A DNA stretch of 64,000 nucleotides from Trichopria drosophilae (taxonomy: Eukaryota; Arthropoda; Insecta; Hymenoptera; Diapriidae), in NCBI GenBank assembly GCA_030407085.1, contig CM059586.1, positions 106,405,501 to 106,469,500 of the forward strand, read 5' to 3'. Below the pieces are notes generated by a model. It was not told the origin of the DNA. It was given only the letters and a program-made list of their open reading frames with translations, and did not search any database. The position numbers and the translations under genes are program-made. This document shows, in pieces, positions 11,353 through 24,149 of this stretch. Positions within the stretch are counted from its first letter, which is position 1. Each line of letters opens with the position of its first letter.

Positions 11353-12729
11353 GTTTAACAAAAAAATGCAATGTTTAAAAACAATGGATGTAAAACAGTC
11401 ACGAGAAGACTCTTTTATCACTTTTGGCGGAATGGAACTTCTTAATATTCCATTGCAACACTTTCCAATAACTATATTACAAATAAACAATATTACACAA
11501 ATTCATTTGAACTTGGGAATCTCAATAATGCCTTAAATAAACGATGATAAAATGGTATTAACAATTAATTTCTTACTAAAGTATTTTGGTTGTCAACAAT
11601 ATTTACCGAAATCAATGGTTTGCTATTAATAAACCAACTATTGTCTAATACAACAACAGATTGTTCTTTTTTGTTGTGTAGTCGGTGGTTTGATGTTTTT
11701 GATGTACGTGAATAAATCTCGACATTTTGGTTGCTTATATTAAGCAATATATTTTATTTACGTCGGTGCATAAAACACGAAATGTTCAGTATTGTGGTTG
11801 GGAAAAAACCGACCCTTCGCATGGCTGCTCGTGTCATTTGATGCAGTGACTCGATCAAACCGCATTGCTAACAACAAGTCCGTTAATGTCACCAACTGGT
11901 GGTACAACGAACTTTTCTCTCTCGTCACCTTGCCTATCTCCACTGTTGAAATTGCCTTCGGTACTGTGGAACGATTGAAAGCTTCGGAAACTCGTGCCGC
12001 AATTTTTCTTTCTCCATAAATGCCTCGCTCAGCGTTAAAAGCAAGGAAGCTCGAGTTTCATATTTTTTAAGTACTCTATATTTTATGGATTTTGTACTTA
12101 ATAAATACAAAATGCAAATTTTTAAGTCTTCGAATAAATATTTTACGTTTTATTCATTTTTAATCATGATATTAATAACGGAAATAACAACAACGAACGC
12201 GCTGCATTTTATAATGGGTATCGAGAAATCAGGAAAATTTAAATTTCACGTATATTTTGCATCCATTCGTCAATTTTATAGCTGAGCGAAAAAAGCGGCT
12301 TATCGCCGCTCTTTTCGTAATACGCGAATGACACAATTCGTCTACGCAATCGTATGCATCTACGTATACAGTAAATGATGCTTCATTTATATAATATTGT
12401 TCCCATTTATGTACGCTCGTCGAAGTAGAAATTAATCCCACAAGTGCAGCAATTCAGTGAACCCATTAGGCAGAATTTTGTCCGCTGATTAATGCAACAA
12501 ATTAAACGGAGTTGCACACGTGCAGTTGTAAACGCGACCGAATAACCGATATATTAAAAGACATTTGTTTTCCATCGCGTCATTACTTTTTAACCACGTA
12601 GTATTTTCATAATCTCCATGAACAATTCGCTCAAATTGGAATTATTAACTTTCGATTCGTACGATTTTAAAAATATTATTCGTTTTTATGTAACCCAATA
12701 ATACACCAATGTTCGGTTAACGGACTTCC
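11353..12729. other. Non-coding, one moderately GC-richer patch
   Basis: Most is AT-rich with no recognisable features. The 11760-12020 patch is richer in G+C and has overlapping frames on both strands (11792-12019 plus, 11758-11943 minus). Neither matches a family I know and both may be chance. Confidence 0.4.
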
Positions 12730-13090
12730 TTCACTTTTTACTCGGTATATGAGCCGTTGAGAAGTTCGGAGCATTATTCCTGTAGTTTATATTTTCCCCC
12801 TTGGTATGCAGGGTGGTTATTCGCAGGTAGACTACATACTTGGCGCATGTCGAAGTATTATGCGTAGAGTTTCTTTGGCCCCTCAAAGGCGGAACGATCC
12901 ATCCAGGCAGATACCAAAGCCAAGATAATGCTTTCACCCCGGGATGACGCCCTGTGACCTCAGGGACCTACGGTTTAGCCTGGAATTCGAACCACGTGAG
13001 TGAGCATTTTCGTCATTTGATATACACCGGAGTATACACTGGCCGAGCCTTCAGTCGGTTGGCCCCGGTCTACCCCGAGTAAGTGTTTTT
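12730..13090. other. GC-rich unique patch, possible old SINE remnant
   Basis: This stretch is clearly GC-richer than both flanks. On the minus strand it contains a B-box-like GGTTCGAATTCC at about 12983-12994, one base longer than the tRNA consensus. No convincing A box or terminal tail is seen, so a degenerate tRNA-derived SINE is only one possibility. Confidence 0.25.
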
Positions 13091-13379
13091 AAAAATTTTC
13101 CAATAATACGCTATAAAAGACCCCCGCCGAAGTTTCGTGGCGATCGGCTTCGCAGAGCATGGAGTGCTTGAGGCCATCTTTACAACTTCCTTACCATGTT
13201 GAAAATTGTCTTATAGGATTTCCTTTAGTAGCATATCCGAAATAAGTATCGGAGTGTTATTTTCACATGATATTCTTATAATATACTGTTAAAATGTCTT
13301 TGATAATATTAGTATGCGAAAATAAGGCTCTTACATAAATCTATAAATCACTAGAGGTAAAAAGAACACTGGGAATTAA

Positions 13380-13776
13380 CCCTTAAATCGACACCCTATA
13401 TAAAAATAAAACAAAGCGCCATGTGGGGTCGTGGGAGACCCCAATCCGAAGATAATATCGTCTTGCGCAGACAGTTTTCGTTATTTCGTTTCAACAAAAT
13501 TACTGGATACTCTCCACGTATCACTTTACCGCGTAGATAAGTTATCTTGATAAAAAATGATTGGTGCTCATTATAAAAACTGAAAAAACAAAGTGACGTT
13601 TTTCAAAAAGTCGTAACTCAGCCAATTTTCAATATTTTGTCCTAAAAATTTAACTTGTGCCTCTTGAAATGTAGCTCTTTAAGATAAAAAATGCTGTAAA
13701 AGTGCAGTTTTAGAAGGGAAAAAAAATGTAATATTTATGTGTAGGGTCTCCAAGTACCCCCAGGGCGCTTTAAGGG
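13380..13776. mobile_element. TTAA-type MITE, TIR CCCTTAAA
   Basis: The left flank is TTAA (13376-13379) followed by CCCTTAAATCG; the right end is the inverse of CCCTTAAAGCGCCC followed by TTAT (a mutated TTAA). A second block, 'aaagcgcc(a/c)tg(t/g)gggg...gagacccc', is inverted between 13416-13442 and the right end. The layout resembles piggyBac-type MITEs. No coding potential. Confidence 0.6.
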
Positions 13777-13805
13777 TTATGTAAGAATATCTATTTATTG
13801 TTACG

Positions 13806-14050
13806 AATGATGACAATAAAAATGACAACGTCAAAGACGATGAGTATGACAACGATGACGACGACGACAATAATGATGTAGACGATAGCGATTACGATAG
13901 CGATGATGATAGCCATGACTATACCGATGACTATAATAATGCCAATGATGCTTACGATGACGATGAATGACAATGTTCAAGATGATGAATGTGATAACGC
14001 CGAGGACAATAATAACGATTCGGATGATGGTGATGATAATAATGATGAGA

Positions 14051-14111
<61 letters not shown>

Positions 14112-14274
14112 TGATGACGATGACGATGACGATGACTATGACGATGACGATGGCGGTGACGATGTTGAAGATTATGAATACGATGACGACGACGACCGAC
14201 GGCGATGGTGACAATGATTGGGATGATGATGATGAAGATGACTAAATAAATATTGACTGTGATGATGATGATGG
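13806..14274. repeat. GAT/GAC trinucleotide-hexanucleotide microsatellite
   Basis: Imperfect GAT/GAC/AAT triplets grade into an almost pure (GATGAC)n core at about 14050-14150. All the long frames here (poly-Asp, poly-Met/Thr and poly-Val/Ile on the other strand) are translations of the repeat, not genes. Confidence 0.95.
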
Positions 14275-14633
14275 CAATTTTAATAAATTATGATAAATTG
14301 CAACAATAACGATGGATTATAATACAATAGTGATAACTATGGTATTAAACATGTTTCTGCGAATCAAATAGATGGAATTTTACTACATCAATGTCTCAAT
14401 GGTTTCTTTTGTGAGGTCGAAAATTCGTCAGCATGATATAGAAGTATTTCAAAAGATGTTGAGAAAAGTAACGTTGTGATTTTCACAAAGATGGACAGCT
14501 TTTTACGGGTTTTTAAAATAAACAATACAAAATTCCATCAAATTGGTTCACAGGCAGTATATTTAATGATACATTTTGAGACCGTGTTATTTATAGCGGA
14601 TAATATTATGGTACATCATCGTCATCTATAGTT
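14275..14633. other. AT-rich non-coding, nothing recognised
   Basis: No repeat ends or coding pattern are seen between the microsatellite and the next hairpin element. Confidence 0.5.
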
Positions 14634-14802
14634 ATTTTTGTATCAAGGGCGTAAAATAGTTTTACGCCTCGACAATAGAACCCGAGAGACGGCAAAGCCG
14701 GCTCGAGGTTCATGAGGGTGAAAATTCTACGCCTGAGATTCAAACATTGTTTTTTGATGCAGTAGGCGTAAAATGACTATTTTACGCCTACTGCATCAAA
14801 AA
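14634..14802. mobile_element. 169-bp element with a hairpin at each end
   Basis: The left end carries ggcgtaaaatagttttacgcc, a near-palindrome (14648-14668). The right end is a perfect hairpin at 14751-14802 with 24-bp arms (tttttgatgcagtaggcgta...) and a 4-base loop. The outer ends are inverse-related (tttttg-tatcaagggcgtaaaat versus tttttgatgcagtaggcgtaaaat). The middle is GC-rich (gacggcaaagccggctcgag). A 39-bp part of the right end recurs at 49671-49709, so it is a dispersed repeat. Superfamily unknown. Confidence 0.6.
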
Positions 14803-17639
14803 TACCATTATGCATCGACATATTGAATTTATGATCGATAAATAAATTGATTTTCTTATTACATTAAAGTAATAAAGTAACCAATTCACGACGAAAAATT
14901 GATCTACTGCATTATTTTTTAAATTTAGAGACAATTCTTTTAAACGTGGAAATAATTTTGTAAAAGTTACATTTTGATCCAATATTCCTTTACATCAGCA
15001 CGTTTTTATTATAAAAAAGCTAAATAACTTTTAAAGTTAATAAAGCTTAAATAAAAAAAAAACAGGTTTTTATTTAAAGTTTTCATTTCATCGCATGACT
15101 TCCACCGTGTATAGGAAAAGGAATTAGAATAATCTAAATAAAAAGAGTCAGATGCAATTATTTACTAGTAATACTATGTATAGTATACTATAAATAAATC
15201 ATATTATAACAAATGTTTACGCATAAACATTTTGGTTCGTAGATGTGTAAACTTAGTTTTTTATGAAATATTTAAAAACAGCAGTATAAGTGGAAATCAC
15301 ATAGTTTAATAAACGGTTTTGTATTTAAGTAATCGTTGCCGAAATATGTTTAAAAATATATAAAAGTGAGCAATGTTTGAATAGTAGTATATATAATAGT
15401 AAAATATAAATAAAATAGCAGAAGAATGTGTGCAAATGTCACTTAGAAAGTGAGCTGATAAATGTAAAATTATAACAGGAAAATAGAGTTTCAACTAAAA
15501 ACGACAGCAAAATGTAAAGGTTTTTATCACAGCAGGCCGCAAAATGCGATGTTGCATCCTCCTAGGACCAAAATTACAAGGAGAGGGTTTAACATTATAA
15601 ACTTATTATTGAATGTACAACGACTTTTCAACTTCGAAACCATAGTTTTTCATTACAATTTGCGCCCAAATGTGGCAAAATACGTTCGTACCGCAGGCAT
15701 AAAATGTAATTAAAAAAGAAGCCCTAGGGACAAACAATATTATTCCATATTGTTAACATTTTTTATTTTATTAAATAGAAGTAAAAAAGTATAAATTAGA
15801 TATTTAGTCGTTGACAACTGTAATGAAACATTCTGATCGTTATAATTTTTTGGCCTCACTATTTTCCACATTTCACGACAAATTAACGTATAATATTGCC
15901 AATATTTCTTCTAATTAGTTTCATTTAGAGCTATAATATTTAATTTGATTTTGTGCTCGTTTTAACGAGCTACTTGATGGTTGAAATTTGATACATTCTA
16001 CAATGAAATATCATGATATTCTATTTCCGACATTATATAACGTTGTAATATTTTGTAATTAAATAATTAAACTCAAATTAATTTATAATATACGCTAAAC
16101 CCGCAAAATATTCGAAATAAAATATTCATTAGGTACCTTTAAATGTTTTTTTAAATTATTGATGATATACATTTGACGGACAAAGATGAATCTATGTGCA
16201 AGTTTATTAATAACGTTGATTTTGAAAACGATTTTATTTTATTTTAACGAGAACTATGCATTCTGTGTAAACGAAAGTAATTGTCTCTCGTCATAAATTG
16301 GTAATATCTTATTAGTAACTTTTTTGTAAGTCAATTACTGCTTTCGAAATTAATTAAAACACGGTTGAAGGTTTTCAAATCATATTTAATTTAATGCAAT
16401 ATGTGATTCTATTTACGATAATGGTGAAGTTATAAGTAGATTTATAGCAAATGTAACAATTACTAGAGACCGAGAGAACCTTTTAATACTTTGAGACGAT
16501 TACTGTTGATGCAAGTATTCCCTGGTGAGTGTATATGATCACAAATCCATAAAAATATCATGAAAACGACAAACGGTGCAAACAAGATCGAAAGTAAAAA
16601 TCGAAGATTAAACATATCGAAATAAAAGATGTAACATTTAATTATATTGAATAAATAGAAAAATAGAATTTGTAGTATTTAGGAATAGTTTATTTAACAA
16701 ATTTAACGTTGTATAGTAAGCAGTTGAATGTAGACTTTTTGACGATCCGATTGGAAGTTGAAAATTGGAGCTCTTTAAATTATATTTATTATTCAGATTA
16801 TCTGAAATAATATTGAAAAAATAACAGAAAAAAGAGTCCATTGAGAAAAGTCGATTTGAAAAAATAATCTTCACCTTTTTTTGCTAATGTAGTTGTAGTA
16901 TCATATTTAAAGTTGTACAACATACTTTGCTCAACAGATACTTTACTGTTCCCACAAAATTCTGAACAACTAAATTTTTCTGATAAAGGTACTGCTAGAT
17001 AGTTAAGAGAAAAGTAGTAAAAGGAACTACTTTTTGCTTAGATGAACCATTTTGATGTTCTGATTTTACCATGTTACAGTTAGTCATTCAATTTTCTACA
17101 ATGTTTAGTTAGACTGACACAATTTTTTACGATTGGACAAATTGACTAAATTTCATTCAGATGAGGACCTATTGAGGGCTACTCATAATAGTTAGAAAGT
17201 AGTCCGTGTTCTAAGTTATTTATTGTGAGTATTAACAATTACATACTAAGAATGTTTTTCAATGTTGAAAGTGTTTTGAGGGACAGCTCAACAATCACGT
17301 AGAATCAATCAAAACAATCTCACGAAGTGATTTTTGAAAGCAAATCTATGATTTCTTTTTTTTTGTTTATTCTGATTTCTCGGATTTACTTTTTTTAATA
17401 TATTTTCGAGAAAATAAGCCTGATATTATTTTTGAATGTTGATTTTTTGTTGTTTTTTTTATTATTATTTTTTTTAATATTTCTGTCGACAATGCACCTA
17501 TAAATTTTTCATCGTCGCTATAAAAGTCGTTAATAAAACTCATTCATATTTTAAACGATTTTCCGACGAATTAAAAATTTAAATACTCTTTCGAAATCCA
17601 GCGGTAAAAATACACGTTCGAGCCACAATAAAGAATAGA
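14803..17639. other. Long AT-rich non-coding stretch
   Basis: No gene is seen. Around 15530-15720 there are 'gccgcaaaatgcg' and 'tttgcgccc' pieces resembling sequences near 23670-23850 and 63735-63790, which may be remnants of one repeat family. The 15306-15494 and 16638-16874 frames are AT-driven and anonymous. Confidence 0.5.
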
Positions 17640-17950
17640 TTTGGTACGTTATTCAAGGCAGGCCTTATTTAACGTTTGTCCCGAACGGTCCAGCGTGATG
17701 GTGAATAACGCCGGAATTTCAACAACGTGCTATTGCCATTCGGCTCCGTAATCGGACTTTAATTATACCGATTGAAGGGCCGTATTAGCATAGGAATCCT
17801 AATGCTAAAATGACCGACGGTTACCGCCATGTGTACCGGTTATGATTCTATCGATACGGGGACCATCCTTTAGGCTGTAAATGATTTTACGTTCGCTGGT
17901 TTATGTATTTGTTCCCGTAATCAGATTTATTAGGAGGCGATAAGATTTCA
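17640..17950. other. GC/CpG-richer island, unknown function
   Basis: This is unique sequence with many CpGs and no long frame, unlike the flanking poly-A/T-rich DNA. It could be a conserved regulatory element; the sequence alone does not show which. Confidence 0.35.
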
Positions 17951-19000
17951 TCTTATCAGATATTTATTATTACAAAACAACAATTGGTTTAATTCAAGTT
18001 TTCAACATCAAAAATCCAGATTTTTTTTCGTCTTAGGTGATTTGCGCAAAATGAAATTTTCAGTGATAACACTACTGAACTGGTTGGACTTACTATTTAA
18101 ATCGTATGACCGGCTGCAAAAAGTTACTTATGTCAAATTTAACTACTTATTTAGTAGCCGGGACTACTTTTCATCTGGGCGAATTAAAAGGTTTTTATTT
18201 TTAACGAAAATGGTCGCTTCATTAAACCGCTAAAAATGTTTTTAGTCCCGTCGATCAATTTCCTCTTCCCCTGTAGTTAGCTAAGGGTTCTATATTTTCG
18301 AACATATAGTTACTAAAGCACAATACCTTCGATAATGGAATGAGTAATGACAGAAAAGTGGGCACAATTACCGTAAATATTTGATTTTTTGTTGAATCGT
18401 CTACTTCAAAATATATAAATTAGAATAACAATTTTAAAATGTACAAAAATAAGCAAACATTATTTTTCTTGCATATGTTTCACATTTTTAGTAATGTGAC
18501 GTTTCTAAAAATTAATTTTCACAATTTTTGAAATGTTTACATCTTCAACGTTTACAAAATAAATCGAAAACACTCAATTTTGAGACTTGCTTTTAGGTTA
18601 CAGAAAGCTCGACAAGTAAAAATAGACGAAATAAGCGATTGTTGGGTTTACTTTGTCGATTTTAATAAAATCCAACGAGAGAATGTTCATTATCTCGATA
18701 TTGTATTATCGTTCCAGTAACATTGTTCCTTTCAAGATCTCTCGGTTAGTCGACTTCGTCTCTCTTTCAAAGTAACGGATATAGTCAAGCACGCTCCGTT
18801 TCTCTGAATTTCAACTGCACACAGTTTTCTCTTTGCTGTTTTCACGGTCCCAAAGATAGGAGTCGCGAAATAAAATACTGAAAGATGATAAACTTCAAAA
18901 CCATTTCATTTGTAAATAATTTCAAGAATTTTCCATTAAACACAGCATTTGTCATCTCCATGAATGCTGATGGACTTTGAAATTCATGTGAGCTGCCGAG
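17951..19000. other. AT-rich non-coding, nothing recognised
   Basis: Only short frames without family similarity occur here. Confidence 0.5.
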
Positions 19001-20160
19001 TGGGTCCAAAAAACTGAGAGTTCTTGAGAAAAATCATTGCCAAAATCAACATTCCAGAATGGACTTGCATGCTTCGGGTGCATGAATGTTTACGATATTT
19101 GCTGCAGGGAAGTAATTTCGAAAGGAATTTTTCGATTCCGTCCCGTCGAGTCAGTCGTTCATTTCGCTTACGAAGGTTCCTATGCGATACGTGGCGGAGT
19201 GGCCACGTTCGACCCCTGTTTTCTCATGACTCGATTTCGATTTGCATTCTGGTACATGACGATCGAACTCCATGCGGCGAGGGAAAGAAAAAGAAAATCG
19301 GGAAAATGCACAGTGGGAGAAAAAGGCGATGCGCCGTGATTTCGTAGGATAGTCACGTAGCTCGCGAAAATTATATCCGAAAGCACGGAATTGGCCCGTG
19401 CCAATCGGCGAGCGAAGTAAGGAATGATGGAAAGAATATTTTTCACGGTGTTGCGCGGCAAGGAAAAGACTCCGTTCCCTGCTTTTCCCGTATTTGCGAC
19501 AAGAATGAAATCCGGCGGTTTTCACGCGAAATCTCGACAAAGTGGATATTTCGCAAAGCCCTTTTTTACGCACTGCTCCATACTCAGCGTTCACGGTGCG
19601 ATCGATTCGAGAATGGGGTGAGTTTCGTTTGAATGCCGCGGTGAATAATGCCTAAAGTAAATTCGCACGGATACGATGCGATTCCAAAATCTTTATGAGG
19701 TATAATACATTCGATTTCGAGTTTCCAAAGATATGTAACAATCATTCTTGCTGTTCCAATTGAACGAAATGAAATATTAATTTTCCGTCATTATTCAATC
19801 GAGCAATATCGAGTAGGTTAAAGAATAGAATTTTCCTATAATCGTATCATTCGAAGGGCTTAGATTTTTCCACGCGGGCGTAGTTTTTTAACGGTCGCGA
19901 AAATATCGCATGCCGATATTTCAACAATGTCGATTCGAATATCGGCCGACTTTATTCCAAATGGTCGGGAATGACGGGAATTTCGCCGTAATGGAAGAAA
20001 AAAGGTCGCAAAGAAAGGTAGGAAAATGGCTGGATATAGCGGCAGGGCAAGGAAGGGCAAATATCCTTTATTCCGGAAGTGCCGTCTCTCTTCGTTCCCC
20101 GAGGACGTAAGGAAGAGATGGCTCAAATTGCACACCATGAAAAGGATTTAATAATGCAGC
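19001..20160. other. GC/CpG-richer islands with anonymous frames
   Basis: Two GC-richer patches (about 19040-19640 and 19870-20130) carry overlapping frames on both strands. The longest minus-strand frame in the window that is not a simple repeat is here (19151-19594, 147 codons); it is Arg/Ser/Phe-rich and shows no recognisable domain, signal peptide or membrane segment. Frames open on both strands at once suggest stop-poor composition more than coding. A conserved non-coding element or undetected exon both remain possible. Confidence 0.35.
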
Positions 20161-21129
20161 TCACGTCGGTGAGGCAAGCGAATGTGATTCGATTATGTCG
20201 ACGTTTATATACCGCGTTATAAGACGCGTATAAAAAGCCAAGGCGGATGTCTTTTTCATATATTTTATGAGATCTGGTAATACCAATAAGTCTTCGGAGA
20301 ACACACCAGGACTTGGACGATTGGCTATATTGGGTTTTCCGAAAATTGGACAGGTGAAGTTGGCTGCACCAATTATCACATATGGAATAGAAACTGGTAG
20401 AATTGTACTTTTCCGGTGTTTATAGTTTCGTGATGGAAATCGGTTACAGTTTGACAGTGTCTATCAGGAACTTCTCTTGTCTTATTACTTAGGAAAGTTT
20501 AAAAAATCATAGTTGAAATCAGGAATTGTACACAGTTAAATTTAATAATCTCAGTAGTAATAGCTCTTACTATAAACATAGTAGGCCCTGTTACTACTTA
20601 GATTACGGAATATTACTATCATATTATGCGATTCCGGCTCAATTATTTTATCTTTCCCTCCTGATTGAATAATCGAATTTCGATTTAGGTGTTACTTCTC
20701 ATACTACACAGCCATCATCAGTTAATAAATAAATAAAAATCTAGTTTTTTAGATTTTCGTGTTTTATTGCACTTTTTTATACAGAAATGTAAGTTGATTG
20801 ATATATCATCTGAAAGTAGATATTTCAACAAAGAAATTCCAATAAATAACGCTCCATTATCTAAAGTTTTAATATTAGATTTTTCATTGAAATATATGTT
20901 TTTTTTTTATCGGGTTTTAATCAATAAAAAGGATACGAATAAATATTATTATTGACAAAAATTACAGCTTATTATTATGTGAAAAATGATGTATAGAAAA
21001 ATTGTACATCTTTTTTATACCCACAACATTCCCATAAAACATTTTTCGATTGGAGGTCAATAATTGTCACTGGTAATAACGAAAAATCGATGTAAAAATT
21101 GTAAATCACCTATAATCACCTAAATTTGG
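20161..21129. other. Non-coding, nothing recognised
   Basis: Short gtagta/tactac motifs recur around 20550-20640 after a 'tacacagttaaa' sequence that resembles the TA|CAC starts of MITEs in this window. No matching right end was found. Confidence 0.4.
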
Positions 21130-21250
21130 AGAAAACGATCAGCTGGGATTTCGCGGTTTGCAAAATTTGAAGCTAAATAGTTGTACAAATAAAGCCATGA
21201 AAGCCGTTTTTCTCCACATTTTTGTCAGACTTATGACACTTTGAGGATAG
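21130..21250 (+). repeat. Dispersed repeat, copy 1
   Basis: The blocks 'gatcagctgggatttcg', 'gttgtacaaataaagcc' and 'ccgtttttctccacattttt' recur in the same order, inverted, at 29715-29840. A more diverged copy lies at 29870-29960. No termini or coding are apparent. Confidence 0.7.
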
Positions 21251-22894
21251 CTGTGACTATAATCGAATTTATTAGTTTCGGAGTCTCCATCTTGAGGTTG
21301 CTAATCACATATGGGCGTCATACTTACATCGGATTATAAGGGCAATCAAAGAACCTCAATATCGGTTTTTGAACTTTAATATTCAAACATTTGACGACAA
21401 ACAAAAATAAGTAATGAAATACTGAAGAAATACTAAATTGATTTTGAATGTCTGACCAATACTAACTGTTTTCACTTATTGCTTGAAGCGACTAATAAAA
21501 ACAGAATCTTTAAAATGTAAATGTCTAAATTCTATTTTAGGCATGAGTACAGCTTATATTAGCAATAAAAACTTCTGTGGTATTTTTCGGAGCTTTTCTC
21601 TCAGCTATATTTTGCCACAACTTAATTTTTTATACTTAAAATTATCAATACTTTTTGTATAAGTAGAGGTTTTTCATTTTAAAGTTATAGTGCTGTATTA
21701 ATCAATTGCGTTAAAGTATAAAACAACTAAATTTCAAGTGAATTAATTACGGATAAGTTAAACAGAACGAAAGTTCATAAAACTTGTAAGTTCTGTAGAA
21801 CCAGATAACTTTGTAACTAAGAGCTGTGATTAAGTCTCTTAAACCTTGCAACAGTGCTCATAAATATGAAATTCTCTAATTTATATTACACCAAAATTAC
21901 GCATTTAATGAAGTTGCTTAGATATACTGTATATTTTAACACTGTAATGTGTTGATATGTCACTGTCAAACTGTATTTCGAGACTGCATTTCTCTAAGTA
22001 AAATTGTTTTAGTGAGAAATTAGGTAATCAAAATAGCACGTGTGTACACCTGGTGTCTGTTGAAATTATATATTGTCCAGAGTATATTTATATGTTACCC
22101 AATGTATACGACCAGTAGACATCTAACTTTAGGCAAACTAGACTTGGAACAATTGTAAAAATGGTAAGAAATAAGAGGACTTCTGAGATCGTGTAATTTT
22201 AATATTGCAATGGTCGAATTGTGGTGCTAAATTGGACTCAATTTTGATTTGCAAATGGCGCATTAAAACGTAGTATATAGGTGAAATGTTACGCATTTCA
22301 TTTACGCAAATGTTGAGAGGTGTGATTAACCCCAATCTGCCATATGAACATTAAAAAAAATAACATTTATTTTCGACAAAATTAGGGTGCAATATTTGTT
22401 ATTTTTGTGTACATTACAAAAAACTTCGAACTCTTTTAGAACAATGTTCCCATTATGTAAGGGATTAGATTATACTTAAAAAAAAAATTGTTTTTCTTTG
22501 GTCGGTGGTATGATCATCGCCCATGATATGATATTTTTTCGTATAACCAACAAATTCTAACCAGTCGATTCTACCCAAAAATGATTCTACACAAAATGTA
22601 CACAATTTGTGAATTTTATATAAGAATTGTAAGAAAATTGTATATTCTATCTAAAAATATTCAATTTGTCTGTTGGACACGGTGCTTGCTTTTCGCGTGA
22701 CTACATTTTTTAATCATTTTTTTAATACATCATAACTATTTCAGAAGACACATAAACGGTTAAAATTGTAATCTATGACTAAATCCGTTTTATATCTAAC
22801 ATATTTCATTTACAGTATGGAGCAATTGATAAATTAATAATTGTTGTAAGTATTTTGGATCCAAAATATAGTTCTAATAATTTTTTTAAAATTG
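21251..22894. other. AT-rich non-coding, nothing recognised
   Basis: No gene, RNA or repeat ends were recognised. Confidence 0.5.
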
Positions 22895-23037
22895 TTAAGT
22901 CCATAATAACAAATATTTTATTTATATAGCACGGCGCAATTAACATTTGTAAAAATACTTTTCAGAAAAATACTTACAATTGTTTACTAATTAATTGAAC
23001 CGTGCTATATGTAGAATATTTGTTATTGTGAACTTAA
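22895..23037. repeat. 143-bp hairpin
   Basis: Arms of about 55-65 bp are inverse copies: ttaagtycayaataacaaata, atatagcacgg and caattaa blocks, with an inner 'aaatacttacaattg' segment. It is a small foldback repeat with no coding content. Confidence 0.75.
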
Positions 23038-23113
23038 AAGGGACTTCGTAATAACGAGATATGTGGTTCATAAAATATTTATGGCATATAAAAACCATCA
23101 TTGTATATAACTA

Positions 23114-23135
23114 ATGTATGTATGTATGTATATAT
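23114..23135 (+). repeat. (ATGT)n microsatellite
   Basis: Four ATGT units followed by TA repeats. Confidence 0.9.
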
Positions 23136-23199
23136 TATTATACCATGACTAAAAAGTCGGGTGGTAAAAAAATGTTAGGTTATGAACTAAGAGATTCGG

Positions 23200-23626
23200 T
23201 GATCGTAATCAATAATAATTACTTATTCATCACAATTCTCCATGATTTGCAAAATAAATTAATGTTTGAAAATGCAAAATAACAATTTACAGATTCCAAC
23301 TTGAAGCCATTAGTTTTTTTTTTTTTTTTTAATCCGCCGTGAGAAGAAAGGCCTGAGAAAAAGCAATTAGTACCTTTTGCAATGGTCTTCATTGCCCTTT
23401 TTAATATCAAAAACGCGATTCTTACGAAGACATGCCGATAAAGTCAGTATTTTTTTTTAAAAAATGATCATATAACTTTTATCTTTGAAATCGCCGACTG
23501 ATTCTCACCACGGCATTTGAAAATTTAAAGGTCTAAATCTATCAATTTCGACTTATTTCAATTTTTCTTCAATGGAACAAAAGTTACAGCATTGAAAGTT
23601 GTGTCCAAATTTGAAATGAAAAGAGC
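23200..23626. mobile_element. Diverged second copy of the 3458-4020 TTAA element
   Basis: It shares ordered blocks with 3458-4020: 'caattctccatgattt', 'aacttgaagcc', 'gaagaaaggcctgag', 'cgacttatttcaattt' and 'attgaaagttgtgtccaaat'. The left end and the TTAA flanks are too degraded to place, so boundaries are approximate. The 63-codon minus-strand frame inside it is spurious. Confidence 0.7.
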
Positions 23627-23639
23627 TAACGTTATCCTA

Positions 23640-24149
23640 TTTTCAGTCTCTATTAGTATATTATGTAACAAGGGCGCAACTATCGATCTCCGACGAGTAC
23701 GAACTTTGTTGCATGAGCAAAGCTTTTTTGTAATTTAATAATAGAAGAAGATATTTCGCCCGTGTTCCATACGACATTTTTTAATATGACGGGCGTGGGG
23801 TTCGGTAATTTTCGCCCGAATATTTCATTGCAGGGCGCAAAATCGAGTTCTACTCCCGGAATGTTAAGAAATATATTTATGTAAAGATTTAACATCAGTA
23901 GTGCATTGATCATACAGTACGAGAGAATGTAGCCCATGAAAATGTGATTGAGATACTTATAAATATAAGAAGACAAATAAAAACTAAAACGTAGAATATC
24001 TTAAAAGTAGAATAAATCATATGATACATATCCAAATGGGTCAACAGGAGTCTTTCAAGATTTGAATATTCATAATTTGCGAAACACTCATTCCTTTTTG
24101 TTGTGCTGGTTTTGTAGCCAATAAGGATAGATCCCTATTTATTCCTTTC
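23640..24149. other. Non-coding; 'gggcgcaa' repeat fragment
   Basis: At 23668-23855 there are several inverted-looking 'gggcgcaa / gcgccc' and 'cgggcg / cgcccg' pieces, possibly an old palindromic element. The 98-codon minus-strand frame here (23680-23976) has no recognisable family. Confidence 0.35.

Noticed and set aside
12980..13000. B-box-like GGTTCGAATTCC on the minus strand as a tRNA gene or SINE
   Set aside because: It is one base too long for the T-loop consensus and no A box, tail or target duplication was found; kept only as a weak possibility.
13831..14245. Long frames of poly-Asp, poly-Met/Thr and poly-Val/Ile on both strands
   Set aside because: They are translations of a (GAT/GAC)n microsatellite; all reading frames of such a repeat stay open.
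19151..19594. 147-codon minus-strand frame as a gene
   Set aside because: Plus-strand frames are open over the same stretch, composition explains the absence of stops, and no domain is recognisable.
20700..20730. CTGATGA on the minus strand, examined as a hammerhead core
   Set aside because: No stem II before the nearest GAAA and no stem III or cleavage triplet.
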